Of a stretch of DNA of 39,355 bases, positions 22,525-32,452 are shown piece by piece. The first letter of the stretch is position 1, and the number at the start of each line of letters is the position of its first letter. The notes below the pieces were generated by a model. It saw nothing but the letters and a program-made list of their open reading frames with translations, ran no database searches and was not told the origin of the DNA. Both the position numbers and the translations under genes were made by a program. Origin of the DNA: Halalkalibacter wakoensis JCM 9140 (lineage in GTDB: Bacteria; Bacillota; Bacilli; Bacillales; Bacillaceae_D). The DNA is taken from positions 1 through 39,355 of the forward strand of contig NZ_BAUT01000037.1 in the NCBI RefSeq assembly GCF_000513095.1, read 5' to 3'.

Positions 22525-24088
22525 GATAGATAAAGACAGAGCTATGGAGGTTGTTGAGTTTATCCAAATGCTCAAATTGGTAGATGATTTTTACGGTGAG
22601 CCTTTTATATTACAAGATTGGCAACATGATATCTTGTGGGACGTATACGGGACGGTAAATGAACAAGGATACAGACAATACAGATATGCCTACCTTGAAA
22701 TACCGAAAAAGAACGGTAAAACAACAAAGATTGCTGGCTTATCTGTTTATCATCTTGTTTGTGATCCCCCACAAGGGCAAATCTATTGTTGCGCAGCGGA
22801 TAGAGCACAAGCAGGCTTAGTGTATAAAGCAGCCGTTGCAATGATTGAACAGGATGAAGAGCTCAGTAAGATTTTAAAGGTAACAGACAGCAGAAAGGAA
22901 ATCTTAAACATTGAGACAGGAACTATTTTAAAAGTTCTGTCTGCTGAAGCTTTCAGTAAACACGGTATCAACCCGACAGTTGTTATTTTTGATGAACTGC
23001 ATGCTCAACCAAACCGTGATTTGTGGGACGTCATGACATTCGGTGCCGGCGCGACTCGTAAAGAGCCCTTATGGTGGGTTATTACAACAGCTGGTGATGA
23101 TCCAGACCGTAACTCGATTGGTTGGGAAATCCATGAACAAGCCATAAAGTTACGAGATGGGGAGCTTATCGATCCTACTTGGTATGTTAAGATTTATGGA
23201 ATTAATGAAGATGATGATATTTTTGATGAAGAAGTTTGGTACCGAGTAAATCCTTCACTCGGTCACGCAATACCAATTGAAGCATTGAGAAGTGAGGCGT
23301 TAGCTGCTCGAAATTCCGAGGCAAGCGAACGTCTTTTTCGTTGGTTGCGGTTGAATCAGTGGATATCGATAAAACGTGTCGGCTGGCAACCTTTGACCTT
23401 GTGGGATCGAACAGAAGGAAAATGGGATTTATCAGAATTAGTCGGGAAGAAGTGTTATCCTGGTCTTGATTTATCCAGTACAACTGATATTACTGGGGTT
23501 GTTTACTTGTTCCCTCCGCAAGAAGGATTTGATGATTGGCGCTTCATCCACGATGCTTGGATTCCAGAGGATAACATGAAGGAGCGTGTCAAACGCGACC
23601 AAGTGCCGTATGACAGGTGGGTCAATCAAAAGTTTTTACATGCGACTCCTGGGGATGTCGTTGATTACGATTTTGTAGAAGCTAAGTTGCTAGTAGCTAA
23701 TCAGCAATATGACATTGCAACAATAGGAACGGATCCATGGAATAGCCGGATGTTAACACAACGATTGATGCGCGAAGGTGTGGATGTCATTGAAATTGGT
23801 CAGGACATGAAAAATATGAGCCCTGCAATGAAAACAATCGAACGATTGATGAAATCGGGCCATATGAGTCACGAAAAGAATCCACTTGCACGTTGGTGCT
23901 GGGGGAACGTTGTCGTGGCTGTGGACGGCAATGAAAACATTAAGCCTATGAAGAATAAATCGAGAGAGCGTATCGATGTGACGGTAGCATTAGTCAATGC
24001 CATGGCGACTGCTATGCTATTTGAGGATGTTGATGTAACGGACTTAAATGAAACTACCGAAGAATTTTTAGGAATGATGGGGTGGTAG
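22517..24088 (+). CDS. terL: Terminase large subunit
   Basis: 523 residues from ATG 22517 (a GTG at 22508 is also possible). The ATPase domain has a Walker A-like EIPKKNGKTTK (about residue 62) and Walker B VVIFDELHA (about 155); the nuclease domain begins PGLDLSSTTDITG (Asp near 318) with later TIGTDPWNSR and VALVNAMATAM. It pumps DNA into the prohead and cuts it. YmfN/HK97-like family. Confidence 0.95.
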   Translation: MARIDKDRAMEVVEFIQMLKLVDDFYGEPFILQDWQHDILWDVYGTVNEQGYRQYRYAYLEIPKKNGKTTKIAGLSVYHLVCDPPQGQIYCCAADRAQAGLVYKAAVAMIEQDEELSKILKVTDSRKEILNIETGTILKVLSAEAFSKHGINPTVVIFDELHAQPNRDLWDVMTFGAGATRKEPLWWVITTAGDDPDRNSIGWEIHEQAIKLRDGELIDPTWYVKIYGINEDDDIFDEEVWYRVNPSLGHAIPIEALRSEALAARNSEASERLFRWLRLNQWISIKRVGWQPLTLWDRTEGKWDLSELVGKKCYPGLDLSSTTDITGVVYLFPPQEGFDDWRFIHDAWIPEDNMKERVKRDQVPYDRWVNQKFLHATPGDVVDYDFVEAKLLVANQQYDIATIGTDPWNSRMLTQRLMREGVDVIEIGQDMKNMSPAMKTIERLMKSGHMSHEKNPLARWCWGNVVVAVDGNENIKPMKNKSRERIDVTVALVNAMATAMLFEDVDVTDLNETTEEFLGMMGW

Positions 24089-24107
24089 ACATAAAGGAGG
24101 TGAGACG

Positions 24108-25357
24108 TTGAAATTTTTTAGCTGGTTTAAGAATGAAAGCGAAGAAAAACCGCAGGCCGATTTCAATAAAGGATGGAAGACGTTGGTAGAGTGGTTAGGT
24201 CTTGATGATAAAGTAGGCGATGCATTATCCGATGCCACCTACTACACATGCTTAAAAATATTATCAGAGACTATAGGTAAGTTACCTTTGAAGATGTATC
24301 AAGATACGGATAAAGGCGTTATTAAAAGTGATAAACAAGAGCTATATAATTTGCTTAAACTTAGGCCTAACCCTTATATGACATCAGCCGTCTTTTGGGC
24401 AACAGTAGAAATGAACCGAAATCATCACGGAAATGCCTACGTATGGATTCGATATAATGGTGTAGAGCCGAAAGATCTATGGATTATGCAAAGTGAGAAC
24501 GTAGAGCATGTTATTGATGACGCAGGACTATTTGGTGAAGTAAATAATCTTTGGTATAAGTACACGGACCCTAAAACGAATAAGATTTATGTTATACCAA
24601 GCGACAATGTAATGCACTTTAAAACAAGTATGACGTTTGACGGAATCAAGGGTAAGCCAGTGCGTGACATTTTAAAAGAGACAGTAAACGGCAACCTTCA
24701 CAGTCAAAAATTCATGACAAATCTCTATAAGACGGGACTTACAGGAAAGGCGGTACTGGAGTACACCGGAGAATTAGATGATAAATCTAAAAAGAGGTTG
24801 GTTAAAGGTTTTGAAGAATTTTCAAGTGGTTCAAAGAATGCAGGGAAAATCATTCCTGTACCACTCGGTATGAAGCTTGTACACTCAATATTAAGCTAAC
24901 TGATAGCCAATTTTTCGAGCTGAAGAAATACAACGCACTACAGGTTGCCGGAGCATTCGGGATCAAACCAAACCAAATAAACGATTATCAAAAGTCAAGT
25001 TACGCGTCAGCAGAATCGCAGAACTTGGCTTTTTATGTTGATACGATTTTATTTATTGTCAAGCAGTACGAAGAAGAAATCACATATAAGCTTTTATCTC
25101 AAAAGCTTATTGATAGTGGCTACTACTGGCGCTTTAATGTCAACGTGATTTTAAGGGCTGACAGTAAGACACAAATGGAATCGTTAGCGATTGGGGTTAA
25201 TAACGGCATTATCAAACCAGATGAAGCAAGAAACGAGTTAGATCGTCCAATTGCTGATGGTGGAGATAGATTATATGCGAATGGCAACTATATCCCCCTT
25301 ACCTTAGCAGGTAAGCAATATGGAGCAGTTGTTGACAGCGAAGGAGGTGAGGAATAA
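24108..25357 (+). CDS. Portal protein, HK97 type, frame broken once
   Basis: TTG start after AAAGGAGGTGA. Frame one (MKFFSWFKNESEEKPQ to PVPLGMKLV) stops at 24899; the next frame resumes NIKLTDSQFFELKKY and runs to 25357. At 24881-24883 GTA CAC TCA should be GTA CCA CTC: one C missing from CC. Restored length 416, normal for this portal family. It forms the dodecameric DNA gate at the head vertex. A true mutation would make the prophage unable to form virions. Confidence 0.92.
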
Positions 25358-26073
25358 TGTTTTGGAATTTTAAAAACGTCAAGCAAGAAGACGGCTCGAA
25401 TTTAATTGAGTTACGTATTGAAGGTGAAATCATAGATGACGGAGACGCTTGGATCTATGACTGGTTCGGGGAACCACACGCTTCACCTAGCGCCTTTCGT
25501 AATCAACTAGCGGAACATAAAGGTAAGGACATCACTGTTTGGATTGATAGCCCTGGCGGTTCTGTTTGGGCAGGCGCCGCAATCTATAATGCTTTAAAAG
25601 AGCATGACGGTAAAGTTATTGCCAAGATTGATAGTATGGCTTTTAGTGCCGCTTCTGTTATCGCCATGTCAGCAGATGAAATCCACATGTCGCCTACAAG
25701 CATGATGATGATTCATAACCCTTTAGGTGGTGCGTGGGGCGAGGCTAAGGACTTACGCAAGGTTGCTGACATTTTAGACACTGTTAAGGAGACAATCGTT
25801 AATGCTTACGTGTTGAAGACAGGCTTAGACGCTGACGCTATTTGGGATTTAATGAGCGATGAAACATGGATGTCGGCTAATAAAGCGATTAAGGACGGTT
25901 TTGCAGACGTGATGATGTACCAGGATGAACCGATCCAAGTGACAAACTTAGCACCAGTCAATTTTAACCGTAAAGCGATCACTAACAGTAATAAGCACAC
26001 GTTAGACGTCATTAAGAAAATGCAAAATAAACAGGTACTAGACAATTTAAGTCTGGAGCTTGATTTACTATAA
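25357..26073 (+). CDS. ClpP-like head maturation protease
   Basis: 238 residues. ClpP fold with oxyanion-hole DSPGGSVWAG (64-73), nucleophile S97 (MAFSAASVIAM), H120 (MMIHNPLGG) and a later acidic residue. Cleaves the capsid delta domain during prohead maturation. The ATG overlaps the portal stop (TAATG). Confidence 0.93.
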   Translation: MFWNFKNVKQEDGSNLIELRIEGEIIDDGDAWIYDWFGEPHASPSAFRNQLAEHKGKDITVWIDSPGGSVWAGAAIYNALKEHDGKVIAKIDSMAFSAASVIAMSADEIHMSPTSMMMIHNPLGGAWGEAKDLRKVADILDTVKETIVNAYVLKTGLDADAIWDLMSDETWMSANKAIKDGFADVMMYQDEPIQVTNLAPVNFNRKAITNSNKHTLDVIKKMQNKQVLDNLSLELDLL

Positions 26074-26088
26074 AAGGAGCGATAAAGA

Positions 26089-27198
26089 ATGAACAAAAAA
26101 TTAAGAGAAATGTTAGAGAATATCAACAATAAAAAAGCGGAAGCACGTGAGTTGCTGAATAAAGGTGACCGTGACGGAGCCGAAAAGTTACGTGATGAGA
26201 TTAAAAATCTTGAAAAGGATTTTGACATTGCAAAGGATCTGTTCGAGGATGCACAAAAAGTAATTGAGAACAAAAAACCTGAACCGAAAACAGAAAAGAC
26301 ACCAGTAGCTGATTTTTGTAATGTATTACGTACTCGCCGCATTGATAACGTTGTTACAGTTAGCGTTGATGAAGATGGTGGTTTTACAGTACCTAAAGAT
26401 ATTCAGACAAAAATCAATGAATACCGTGAATCTAAAGATGATTTAACTAAATTAGTAACGGTGGAACCAATCAAAACAATGGAAGGTGCACGTACATTCA
26501 AAACACGTGCGCAACAAACGGGATTTATTGAAGTAGACGAACTTGCAGAAATCCCAGAAAAAGCAACACCTAAATTCACACGATTAGGCTATAAAGCAAA
26601 AAAATATGCCGGCTTCATGCGAACTTCCAACGAAGCTATCAAAGATTCAGATACTAACGTGGTTCAATTCTTAACGAAATGGGTGGGAGACGAATCAAGA
26701 GTAACACGTAACAAATTAGTATTAACCACATTAGGTACAAAAGCAAAAACAGCAATCGATGATGTGGACGGTATCAAGAAAGCCATGAACGTAACGTTAG
26801 ACCCTGCATTTGCTGCTACAACTGAGGTTGTGACAAACCAAGATGGATTTAACTGGTTAGACACGTTAAAGGATGCAGAGGGTAAATATTTACTTCAACC
26901 GTCTATTACGTCTCCAAGCGGTAAACAATTATTTGGTAAAAATGTAACAGTTATTTCTAATAAAGACTTACCATCTGTAACTAATAAAGCACCTTTAATC
27001 ATTGGTGATTTAAAAGAAGCAGTTGTTATCTTTGACCGTGAAAATTTATCTATTAAAGCGTCTGACGAAGCACACGATAGCTTTATTACAGACAGCACAC
27101 TCTTACGTGCTATCGAACGTCTTGATGTAAAAATGCGTGATGCTGAAGCGTTTGTGTACGGAGAAATCGGTCTTGCAGTAAGCACACAAGGAGAGTAG
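26089..27198 (+). CDS. Major capsid protein, HK97 fold
   Basis: 369 residues. Residues 1-~70 are a charged coiled-coil scaffold (delta domain), followed by the capsid domain from about FCNVLRTRRI; VPKDIQTKINEYRE, FMRTSNEAIKDSD and RLDVKMRDAEAFV are family-typical. AAAGGAG precedes the ATG. Follows the protease as in other HK97-type head modules. Confidence 0.93.
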   Translation: MNKKLREMLENINNKKAEARELLNKGDRDGAEKLRDEIKNLEKDFDIAKDLFEDAQKVIENKKPEPKTEKTPVADFCNVLRTRRIDNVVTVSVDEDGGFTVPKDIQTKINEYRESKDDLTKLVTVEPIKTMEGARTFKTRAQQTGFIEVDELAEIPEKATPKFTRLGYKAKKYAGFMRTSNEAIKDSDTNVVQFLTKWVGDESRVTRNKLVLTTLGTKAKTAIDDVDGIKKAMNVTLDPAFAATTEVVTNQDGFNWLDTLKDAEGKYLLQPSITSPSGKQLFGKNVTVISNKDLPSVTNKAPLIIGDLKEAVVIFDRENLSIKASDEAHDSFITDSTLLRAIERLDVKMRDAEAFVYGEIGLAVSTQGE

Positions 27199-27235
27199 GG
27201 GATTTCCCTATTCTTTTTGTTTTGAGGGTGATCAG

Positions 27236-27514
27236 ATGAACTTACCAGAAGTAAAAGAGTGGTTGAGGATTGATGGGAATGATGAAGATTCAACGCTCGA
27301 TATGTTGATTGGGGCTTCTCAGGATTTTTTAAGAAATTCAACAGGTTATGAGTATGAAGAGAGCAATAATCTAGCAAAAATGTATTGTCTCGTACTAATT
27401 ACAGATTGGTATGAAAACCGTGAGTTAATCGGCGAAAAGCCAAGTGATAAAATCCGTTTAACCATTCAAAGTATAGCCACTCAATTGAAGTACAGTTATG
27501 GCGGTGATGATTAA
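27236..27514 (+). CDS. Head-tail connector (Gp6-like DNA packaging protein)
   Basis: 92 residues, helical, begins MNLPEVKEWLRIDGNDEDST, the usual opening of the connector-1 family that adds a ring beneath the portal. Ends by overlapping the next start (TAATG). Confidence 0.88.
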   Translation: MNLPEVKEWLRIDGNDEDSTLDMLIGASQDFLRNSTGYEYEESNNLAKMYCLVLITDWYENRELIGEKPSDKIRLTIQSIATQLKYSYGGDD

Positions 27515-27849
27515 TGACCGTTTTAGTTAACCGTCTTGATAAACGGATTAAAATTATTCGTCCACCAGGTCCTAACGATTTAGACGGAGCAGGACAGCCA
27601 TCCGATAACTGGCAAGAAGTAACAACCTTATGGGCAGCTATCGAACCACTACGAGGTCGAGACTATGAATCAGCCAGGCAAATGGTAGCAGAAGTAACCA
27701 CGAGGATTAGAATCCGTTATCGTGAAGGGATTGACCGAACAATGAAGGCGATCCACATACAAAGCGGAACGGAGTTTGATATTTTGCACGTTCTCCATCC
27801 TAAATTCGCCAAGAAAGAGTTACAGCTGTTAAGCAAGGAGATGCAGTAA
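27514..27849 (+). CDS. Head closure / head-tail adaptor protein
   Basis: 111 residues, beta-barrel type (RLDKRIKIIRPPG, WAAIEPLRGRDYESARQM, RIRYREGIDRTM), matching SPP1 gp16-like adaptors that seal the head after packaging. Confidence 0.87.
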   Translation: MTVLVNRLDKRIKIIRPPGPNDLDGAGQPSDNWQEVTTLWAAIEPLRGRDYESARQMVAEVTTRIRIRYREGIDRTMKAIHIQSGTEFDILHVLHPKFAKKELQLLSKEMQ

Positions 27850-28262
27850 TGGCTAGACGGAACATGAGGACTCGTATAAAAGTTGAAGGTGCTGAAGATG
27901 TGATTCGTGCTCTTCAAAAGGCTAACGCTGAAATGGAGCGCGAGTTAAGAAACCTTATATCCGAAGCGGCTGAAATCGTATTTCGTGAAGCTGATGCGAG
28001 GGTTCCCATTAAAAGTAGTAAAGCCAGGAATACTTTGAGAATTGAAATTGGAGAAACGAGAAAAGGTTATTTCTATGCAAATGTTGTGATTGGGGACGGG
28101 ACCGGTAAAGAAGATCCTTTTTACATTGCTTTTTATGAACTAGGGACTAGTAGACAGCCTGCAAGACCATTTATGAGACCGTCTTTAGATAAAAGTCGCC
28201 GTAAAATAAGGCAACATTTGATAGCTGGCCTTAGATCTGTTATTGCAAAACAAGGTAGGTGA
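27849..28262 (+). CDS. HK97 gp10-family tail protein
   Basis: 137 residues. Helical N-terminus then KSSKARNTLRIEI, FYELGTSRQPARPFMRPSLD, the signature of HK97 gp10-like neck/tail completion proteins. Overlaps the previous stop by one base. Confidence 0.88.
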   Translation: MARRNMRTRIKVEGAEDVIRALQKANAEMERELRNLISEAAEIVFREADARVPIKSSKARNTLRIEIGETRKGYFYANVVIGDGTGKEDPFYIAFYELGTSRQPARPFMRPSLDKSRRKIRQHLIAGLRSVIAKQGR

Positions 28263-28266
28263 GGGA

Positions 28267-28641
28267 ATGTTCACAAATGAATTAAGGGCATTTCTTTTAA
28301 CGCATGAATCGCTTACAGAAATGGTCGGTAATCGTATATATCCTCAAGTAGCACCAGAGGGAGTTAAAGCTCCATACATTTGCTACTATGAAATGCCGAA
28401 CAGTGCTCATGATATTCCCGTTTCATTTCCGCGGATTCAGTTTTCAGTTTTTTCTCCACGATATACTGAAGCGAAAAATGTCTCAGCTGAACTAAAGAAC
28501 ATCTTGAATCGTTACAGTGGCACGATTGGCACTAAACGAGTAATTCAAGGGGTTTGGATTGGGTTGCCTGAACTTTATGAAAGAGATACGAAATTACATC
28601 ATATACCAAGTGATTTTAAGATGATTTATAGGGAGGAATAA
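28267..28641 (+). CDS. Tail terminator/completion protein (DUF3168-like)
   Basis: 124 residues from ATG 28267 (GGTGAGGG upstream). Begins MFTNELRAFLLTHESLTEMV with YPQVAPEGVKAPYICYYEM, typical of DUF3168 tail completion proteins. Confidence 0.82.
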   Translation: MFTNELRAFLLTHESLTEMVGNRIYPQVAPEGVKAPYICYYEMPNSAHDIPVSFPRIQFSVFSPRYTEAKNVSAELKNILNRYSGTIGTKRVIQGVWIGLPELYERDTKLHHIPSDFKMIYREE

Positions 28642-28644
28642 AAA

Positions 28645-28788
28645 ATGATTAGCGTTTATGGAAAAATACAGAAGAACGAAAAAGAAGAATTGTGTGTTCA
28701 TGAAATCGCCGTTGCGGATTTGTTAGAACATTTTGACGGAAAAGAAGTAGCTATAACTATTTCAGAACTGGAAGAGGAGGAGAAATAA
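28645..28788 (+). CDS. Small acidic phage protein, 47 residues
   Basis: ATG at 28645 after GGGAGGAAT; ends ISELEEEEK, whose codons also form the next ribosome binding site. Not recognised; small ORFs at this place occur in related tail operons. Confidence 0.6.
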   Translation: MISVYGKIQKNEKEELCVHEIAVADLLEHFDGKEVAITISELEEEEK

Positions 28789-28789
28789 A

Positions 28790-29380
28790 ATGGGAAGAAA
28801 TATGACAACTGTCCAAAACAGTAATGCGATCCGGTTTGGTTCAGCTAAATTTGAGGTTGGAGAAACAGAAGAAAATTTAGTGGATTTAGGAGCCATGCGA
28901 GGTGTCGTCTTTGAAGAGACATGGGATGAAGTCAGAGTAAATAGTGATAATGCTGGAGTTATTCGTGTCGGTGTTAATAACCATATGGCTGCACTAGCCG
29001 GAGATTTGATGGAGATTAATTTAGAAACACTAGCATTGATTCGTGGTGGGATTGACAAGGTTGAGACGATCCCTGCGGTTCCTGCTAACCCAGAGGAACA
29101 AATAGAAGGAACGCTTGAAGCGATTCGCTTGTTAAGTGGTGGTATCAGCACCTTTACACCTAGAGTGGTTCGTATCACAAACTATGATGACCAAGACAGA
29201 GAATTTCGTATTACAGTTTTCCAAGCAACTCCTGAATCTGGCATTAACATTACGTTCCCAGAATCGGATTCAGAAGATCCTGCAATGACGCCTATTCGTA
29301 TGGTAGGTACACCAGACGGCAAACGTAATATCGGAGAACAATTATTTGAAATTTATGATGAGCAAGGAGTGTTGGAATAA
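28790..29380 (+). CDS. Major tail (tube) protein
   Basis: 196 residues, beta-rich. Position between tail completion and chaperone genes, length, and pattern (AIRFGSAKFEVGETEENLVDL, ITNYDDQDREFRITVFQATP) fit the tail tube monomer of siphoviruses. Ends overlapping the chaperone start. Confidence 0.82.
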   Translation: MGRNMTTVQNSNAIRFGSAKFEVGETEENLVDLGAMRGVVFEETWDEVRVNSDNAGVIRVGVNNHMAALAGDLMEINLETLALIRGGIDKVETIPAVPANPEEQIEGTLEAIRLLSGGISTFTPRVVRITNYDDQDREFRITVFQATPESGINITFPESDSEDPAMTPIRMVGTPDGKRNIGEQLFEIYDEQGVLE

Positions 29381-29760
29381 TGTCAAACGGACCAGAAATT
29401 TTAGATTTAGATAAGATCATACCAAAGAAGCGGATCGTCAAATTATCAGGAAAGGAAATTGATGTTTCAAAAATTCCATCTGAGGTTACTTTGGAATTAG
29501 CCGAAAAAGCAGAGATGCTGCAATCTGGATCATCTGAGTCCTTTCCTATGGTATTCGATATGATGATTAAAATTTGTAATGCTACTAATCAAAGCGAAGA
29601 AGTGACAAAAGATTGGCTTGTGAAGAACACGAGCATGGAGCAGTTAACAGTTTTAATGGAGTTTATCATGAAACCAATCCGTGACCGAGCTGAAAAGAAT
29701 CAGAAAGGACAAACGAACCCAGAAGGAAAAAACACTCCGAGCCCCAGCGACGCAAATTAG
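29380..29760 (+). CDS. Tail assembly chaperone G
   Basis: 126 residues in the zero frame, acidic and helical, ending SPSDAN. It is the shorter product of a programmed frameshift pair; the ratio of G to GT sets tail assembly in lambda-like phages, where both coat the tape measure. Starts at the tube protein's stop. Confidence 0.85.
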   Translation: MSNGPEILDLDKIIPKKRIVKLSGKEIDVSKIPSEVTLELAEKAEMLQSGSSESFPMVFDMMIKICNATNQSEEVTKDWLVKNTSMEQLTVLMEFIMKPIRDRAEKNQKGQTNPEGKNTPSPSDAN

Positions 29761-30038
29761 AGCTGGGGCGAATTTTTGCCCAAATGGGGAGAATGTACGC
29801 TTGGGCAACTCCAAAGTACTTACTTAAACATATGTCCATAGAAGAAATTTTTATGTATTACGACTATGGAATTGAACATGAAAAGAATAGTTCAAACATT
29901 TTGGTCAATCGCATTGCGGTTGGCCTTTTTGGTGCAAAAGAAAAACCGAAACCAATTGATGGTGATCAACCAGATAGAAAAGGGTTTTATAAACGCCATG
30001 GCTCCAAGATTAAACGACCGAGAGGAGGGAGGGTATGA
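29380..30038 (+). CDS. Tail assembly chaperone GT, made by -1 frameshift
   Basis: At AAAAAAC (29727-29733) a -1 slip continues into the frame reading KHSEPQRRKLELGRIFAQMG then RMYAWATPKYLLKH to the stop at 30038. The T extension is ~100 residues and recruits the tape measure. The T stop overlaps the tape-measure start (ATGA). Confidence 0.82.
29727..29769 (+). promoter_or_regulatory. Programmed -1 frameshift site: slippery heptamer plus hairpin
   Basis: Zero-frame codons GGA AAA AAC give the classic A AAA AAC heptamer (29727-29733). After a 7-nt spacer comes a perfect 8-bp stem GCCCCAGC (29741-29748) / GCTGGGGC (29762-29769). No stop lies in the -1 frame between. Confidence 0.88.
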
Positions 30039-32452
30039 GCCTTTTAGGCAATTTGACAGTTGGGATTTTAGGTAATATGGACGGTCTTACTGGCACTTTC
30101 AAAGGTGCTCAGTCCGAGATTCAAAAGTTCGGCAACAGCGCTCAACAATTAGGAAGAAGCATAAGCGGTGTTGGTGATTCATTGACGCGAAACATCACGA
30201 TGCCAGCTGTTGCCGCTGCCAGTGCTTTAACTGGTGTCGCATTAGTTAAAGGTTTTGGACGATTGGTTGGAATTGATACCGCACAAGCAAAACTGAAAGG
30301 TTTAGGGCATGATGCGAAGAGCGTAGAAGTGATTATGTCATCTGCTCTTGATTCTGTACGTGGTACAAGTTATGGCATGGATGAAGCAGCAACTACCGCA
30401 GCGAGTGCCGTTGCAGCAGGAATTGACCCAGGTAAAGAATTGACCAGGTATTTGACGTTAACAGGAGACGCGGCTGCCATTGCAGGAGATTCGATGTCTG
30501 GTATGGGGTCGATATTCAACAAAGTACAGACTGCTCAAAAAGCCTACAATGGAGAACTACAGATGCTTTCTGATCGAGGTCTACCAATTTATCAGTGGCT
30601 TGCGGAAGAAGCAGGAGTATCAGCAGAAAAGGTTAGAGACTTGGCTGCAGAAGGTAAGGTTTCTTCTGAAATGTTTTTAGCGGCCGTCGAGAAGAATATT
30701 GGCGGCGCTGCTAAAACAATGGGAGAAGAGTCTTTTACTGCAGGAATAGCCAATATTGGAGCCGCTATTAGCAGGGTAGGTGCAAACTTTCTTGATGCTG
30801 GTGGTGAAGCAGGAGGTTTCTTTTCTACTATTAAACCACTTATCGGTGAAGCAATAGGTTTTATCGATGGTTTAGCAGATAGTGCGGCAGATTTAGGTGT
30901 GAAATTTGGTGAAGCTTTTAATAACATGATTGAAAAAGCACAGGAGTTAAAAGTCAGGTTCGATGACCTCTCTCCTGGCATGCAAGATTTGGTTATTAAA
31001 GGCGCTGCAATAGGTGGAGCTATATTAGTTGGAATCGGACCAGCGCTAAAAATAATTGGCGGACTTATAACTTCATTTGGATCTTTAGTAAAAGGAATAG
31101 GGTTGCTATTTGGACCGGTAGGGATTGCCGTTGCCTCCTTTGCAGCTTTAGTGGCAGCAGGAGTGCTTATTTATAAAAACTGGGACTTGATCAAGGCGAA
31201 AGCAGAAGAAGTTTTTACTAACTTTGCTCCTTTATTTGAAACTGTCAAAGGTGCCTTTCAAGATTTTTGGAACTCATTAGGCCCAATTTGGTCTAGTCTG
31301 AAAAACTTATTTGAGACACTCCAACCTCTTCTAATAGCACTTGGTGTTGCTATAGCAGGAACGGTAGTTGTAGCGCTAGGACTTTTAGTGTCTACTTTTG
31401 CTGCTGTGGTATCTGCCGTAGTTCCGGTGATCGACGCGGTTATCAATTTTGCTGACATGCTGATCAATGTTTTTTATGCGGTCATTTCTTTATTGACTGG
31501 TGATTTTTCTGGAGCATGGTCTTATTGGCAGCAAGCGTCAGAATCAGCGGTAAACGCAATGAAAAGTTTGTGGGAAGGAGTAGTAAACTTCTTTTCGACT
31601 TTCGTCCGAACAATCCTTGATTTCTTCACTGGCCTCTATATGGCTCTTGTCGGAAACTCCATCATTCCAGACATGGTGCGAGAAATTGTGGAATGGTTCC
31701 AGAACATGTTTCAGTGGTTAATCGATATCGTATTAAAAATTGTCGATGCTGTATCAAGCGGATTCAAAGATATGACCGACTTTATTCGTCTTTACTTAGA
31801 AATGGCAAAGGGTATAGTGGATGCTGTTCTTTCGTTTTTTATGCGGACCTTTGAAAATGCGACACGTTTTATTGTTGCGTTAGTACAGGGAGATTTTGGA
31901 GAAATGAAGAACATCATCAATGATCAGATGGAAAATGCATCTCAATTAGTCTCTTCAATTCTTGACAATATAAAAGGCTTCTTTGACAACCTTAACTTGT
32001 ACGATAGTGGAAAGGCAATCATCCAATCCGCTATTGATGGGATCATGTCAATGAAAAGAAAGATTACTGGTGTAGTTGAAGATATTGTTGGAACTGTCCG
32101 TGATTTTTGGCCATTCTCTCCTGCTAAAAGAGGGCCATTAAGCGATATTCATAAAATGGATTTTGCGGGACCTATCTCTGACTCGATTGATAATGCGAGG
32201 TTACCGTTAGAACATGCGATGGATGCTCTAGCAGGGAATGTGTTTACAAAGATTGATACGGACGGCATTTCATTTGGCAACAACGAAGGAAAGATCGATG
32301 GAACGACAATTAACTTCGAAGGTCTGTTTAACGGGGCCATCTTTAATGTACGTAGCCAAGAGGATGTCGAGGAATTAGCAAGAATGTTAGATGAATATAT
32401 GAGACGTATAGCAAGAAATGAAGGGTGGTGTATTAATGTTAACGATGGATGA
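30035..32452 (+). CDS. Tail tape measure protein
   Basis: 805 residues. Coiled N-terminus (FKGAQSEIQKFGNSAQQLGR), a TP901-type core with AAATTAASAVAAGI, several long hydrophobic segments at about residues 320-380 and 430-480 that would insert in the host membrane, and a C-terminal Ile/Val-rich region ending at the VRSQEDVEELA motif. Length sets tail length; ~0.15 nm per residue predicts a tail near 120 nm. No lysozyme or peptidase domain is evident. Confidence 0.92.
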   Translation: MSLLGNLTVGILGNMDGLTGTFKGAQSEIQKFGNSAQQLGRSISGVGDSLTRNITMPAVAAASALTGVALVKGFGRLVGIDTAQAKLKGLGHDAKSVEVIMSSALDSVRGTSYGMDEAATTAASAVAAGIDPGKELTRYLTLTGDAAAIAGDSMSGMGSIFNKVQTAQKAYNGELQMLSDRGLPIYQWLAEEAGVSAEKVRDLAAEGKVSSEMFLAAVEKNIGGAAKTMGEESFTAGIANIGAAISRVGANFLDAGGEAGGFFSTIKPLIGEAIGFIDGLADSAADLGVKFGEAFNNMIEKAQELKVRFDDLSPGMQDLVIKGAAIGGAILVGIGPALKIIGGLITSFGSLVKGIGLLFGPVGIAVASFAALVAAGVLIYKNWDLIKAKAEEVFTNFAPLFETVKGAFQDFWNSLGPIWSSLKNLFETLQPLLIALGVAIAGTVVVALGLLVSTFAAVVSAVVPVIDAVINFADMLINVFYAVISLLTGDFSGAWSYWQQASESAVNAMKSLWEGVVNFFSTFVRTILDFFTGLYMALVGNSIIPDMVREIVEWFQNMFQWLIDIVLKIVDAVSSGFKDMTDFIRLYLEMAKGIVDAVLSFFMRTFENATRFIVALVQGDFGEMKNIINDQMENASQLVSSILDNIKGFFDNLNLYDSGKAIIQSAIDGIMSMKRKITGVVEDIVGTVRDFWPFSPAKRGPLSDIHKMDFAGPISDSIDNARLPLEHAMDALAGNVFTKIDTDGISFGNNEGKIDGTTINFEGLFNGAIFNVRSQEDVEELARMLDEYMRRIARNEGWCINVNDG

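Noticed and set aside
25806-26342. 178-codon minus-strand ORF opposite the protease and capsid genes
   Set aside because: Ser/Phe/Leu-rich shadow of strong structural genes, no start signal.
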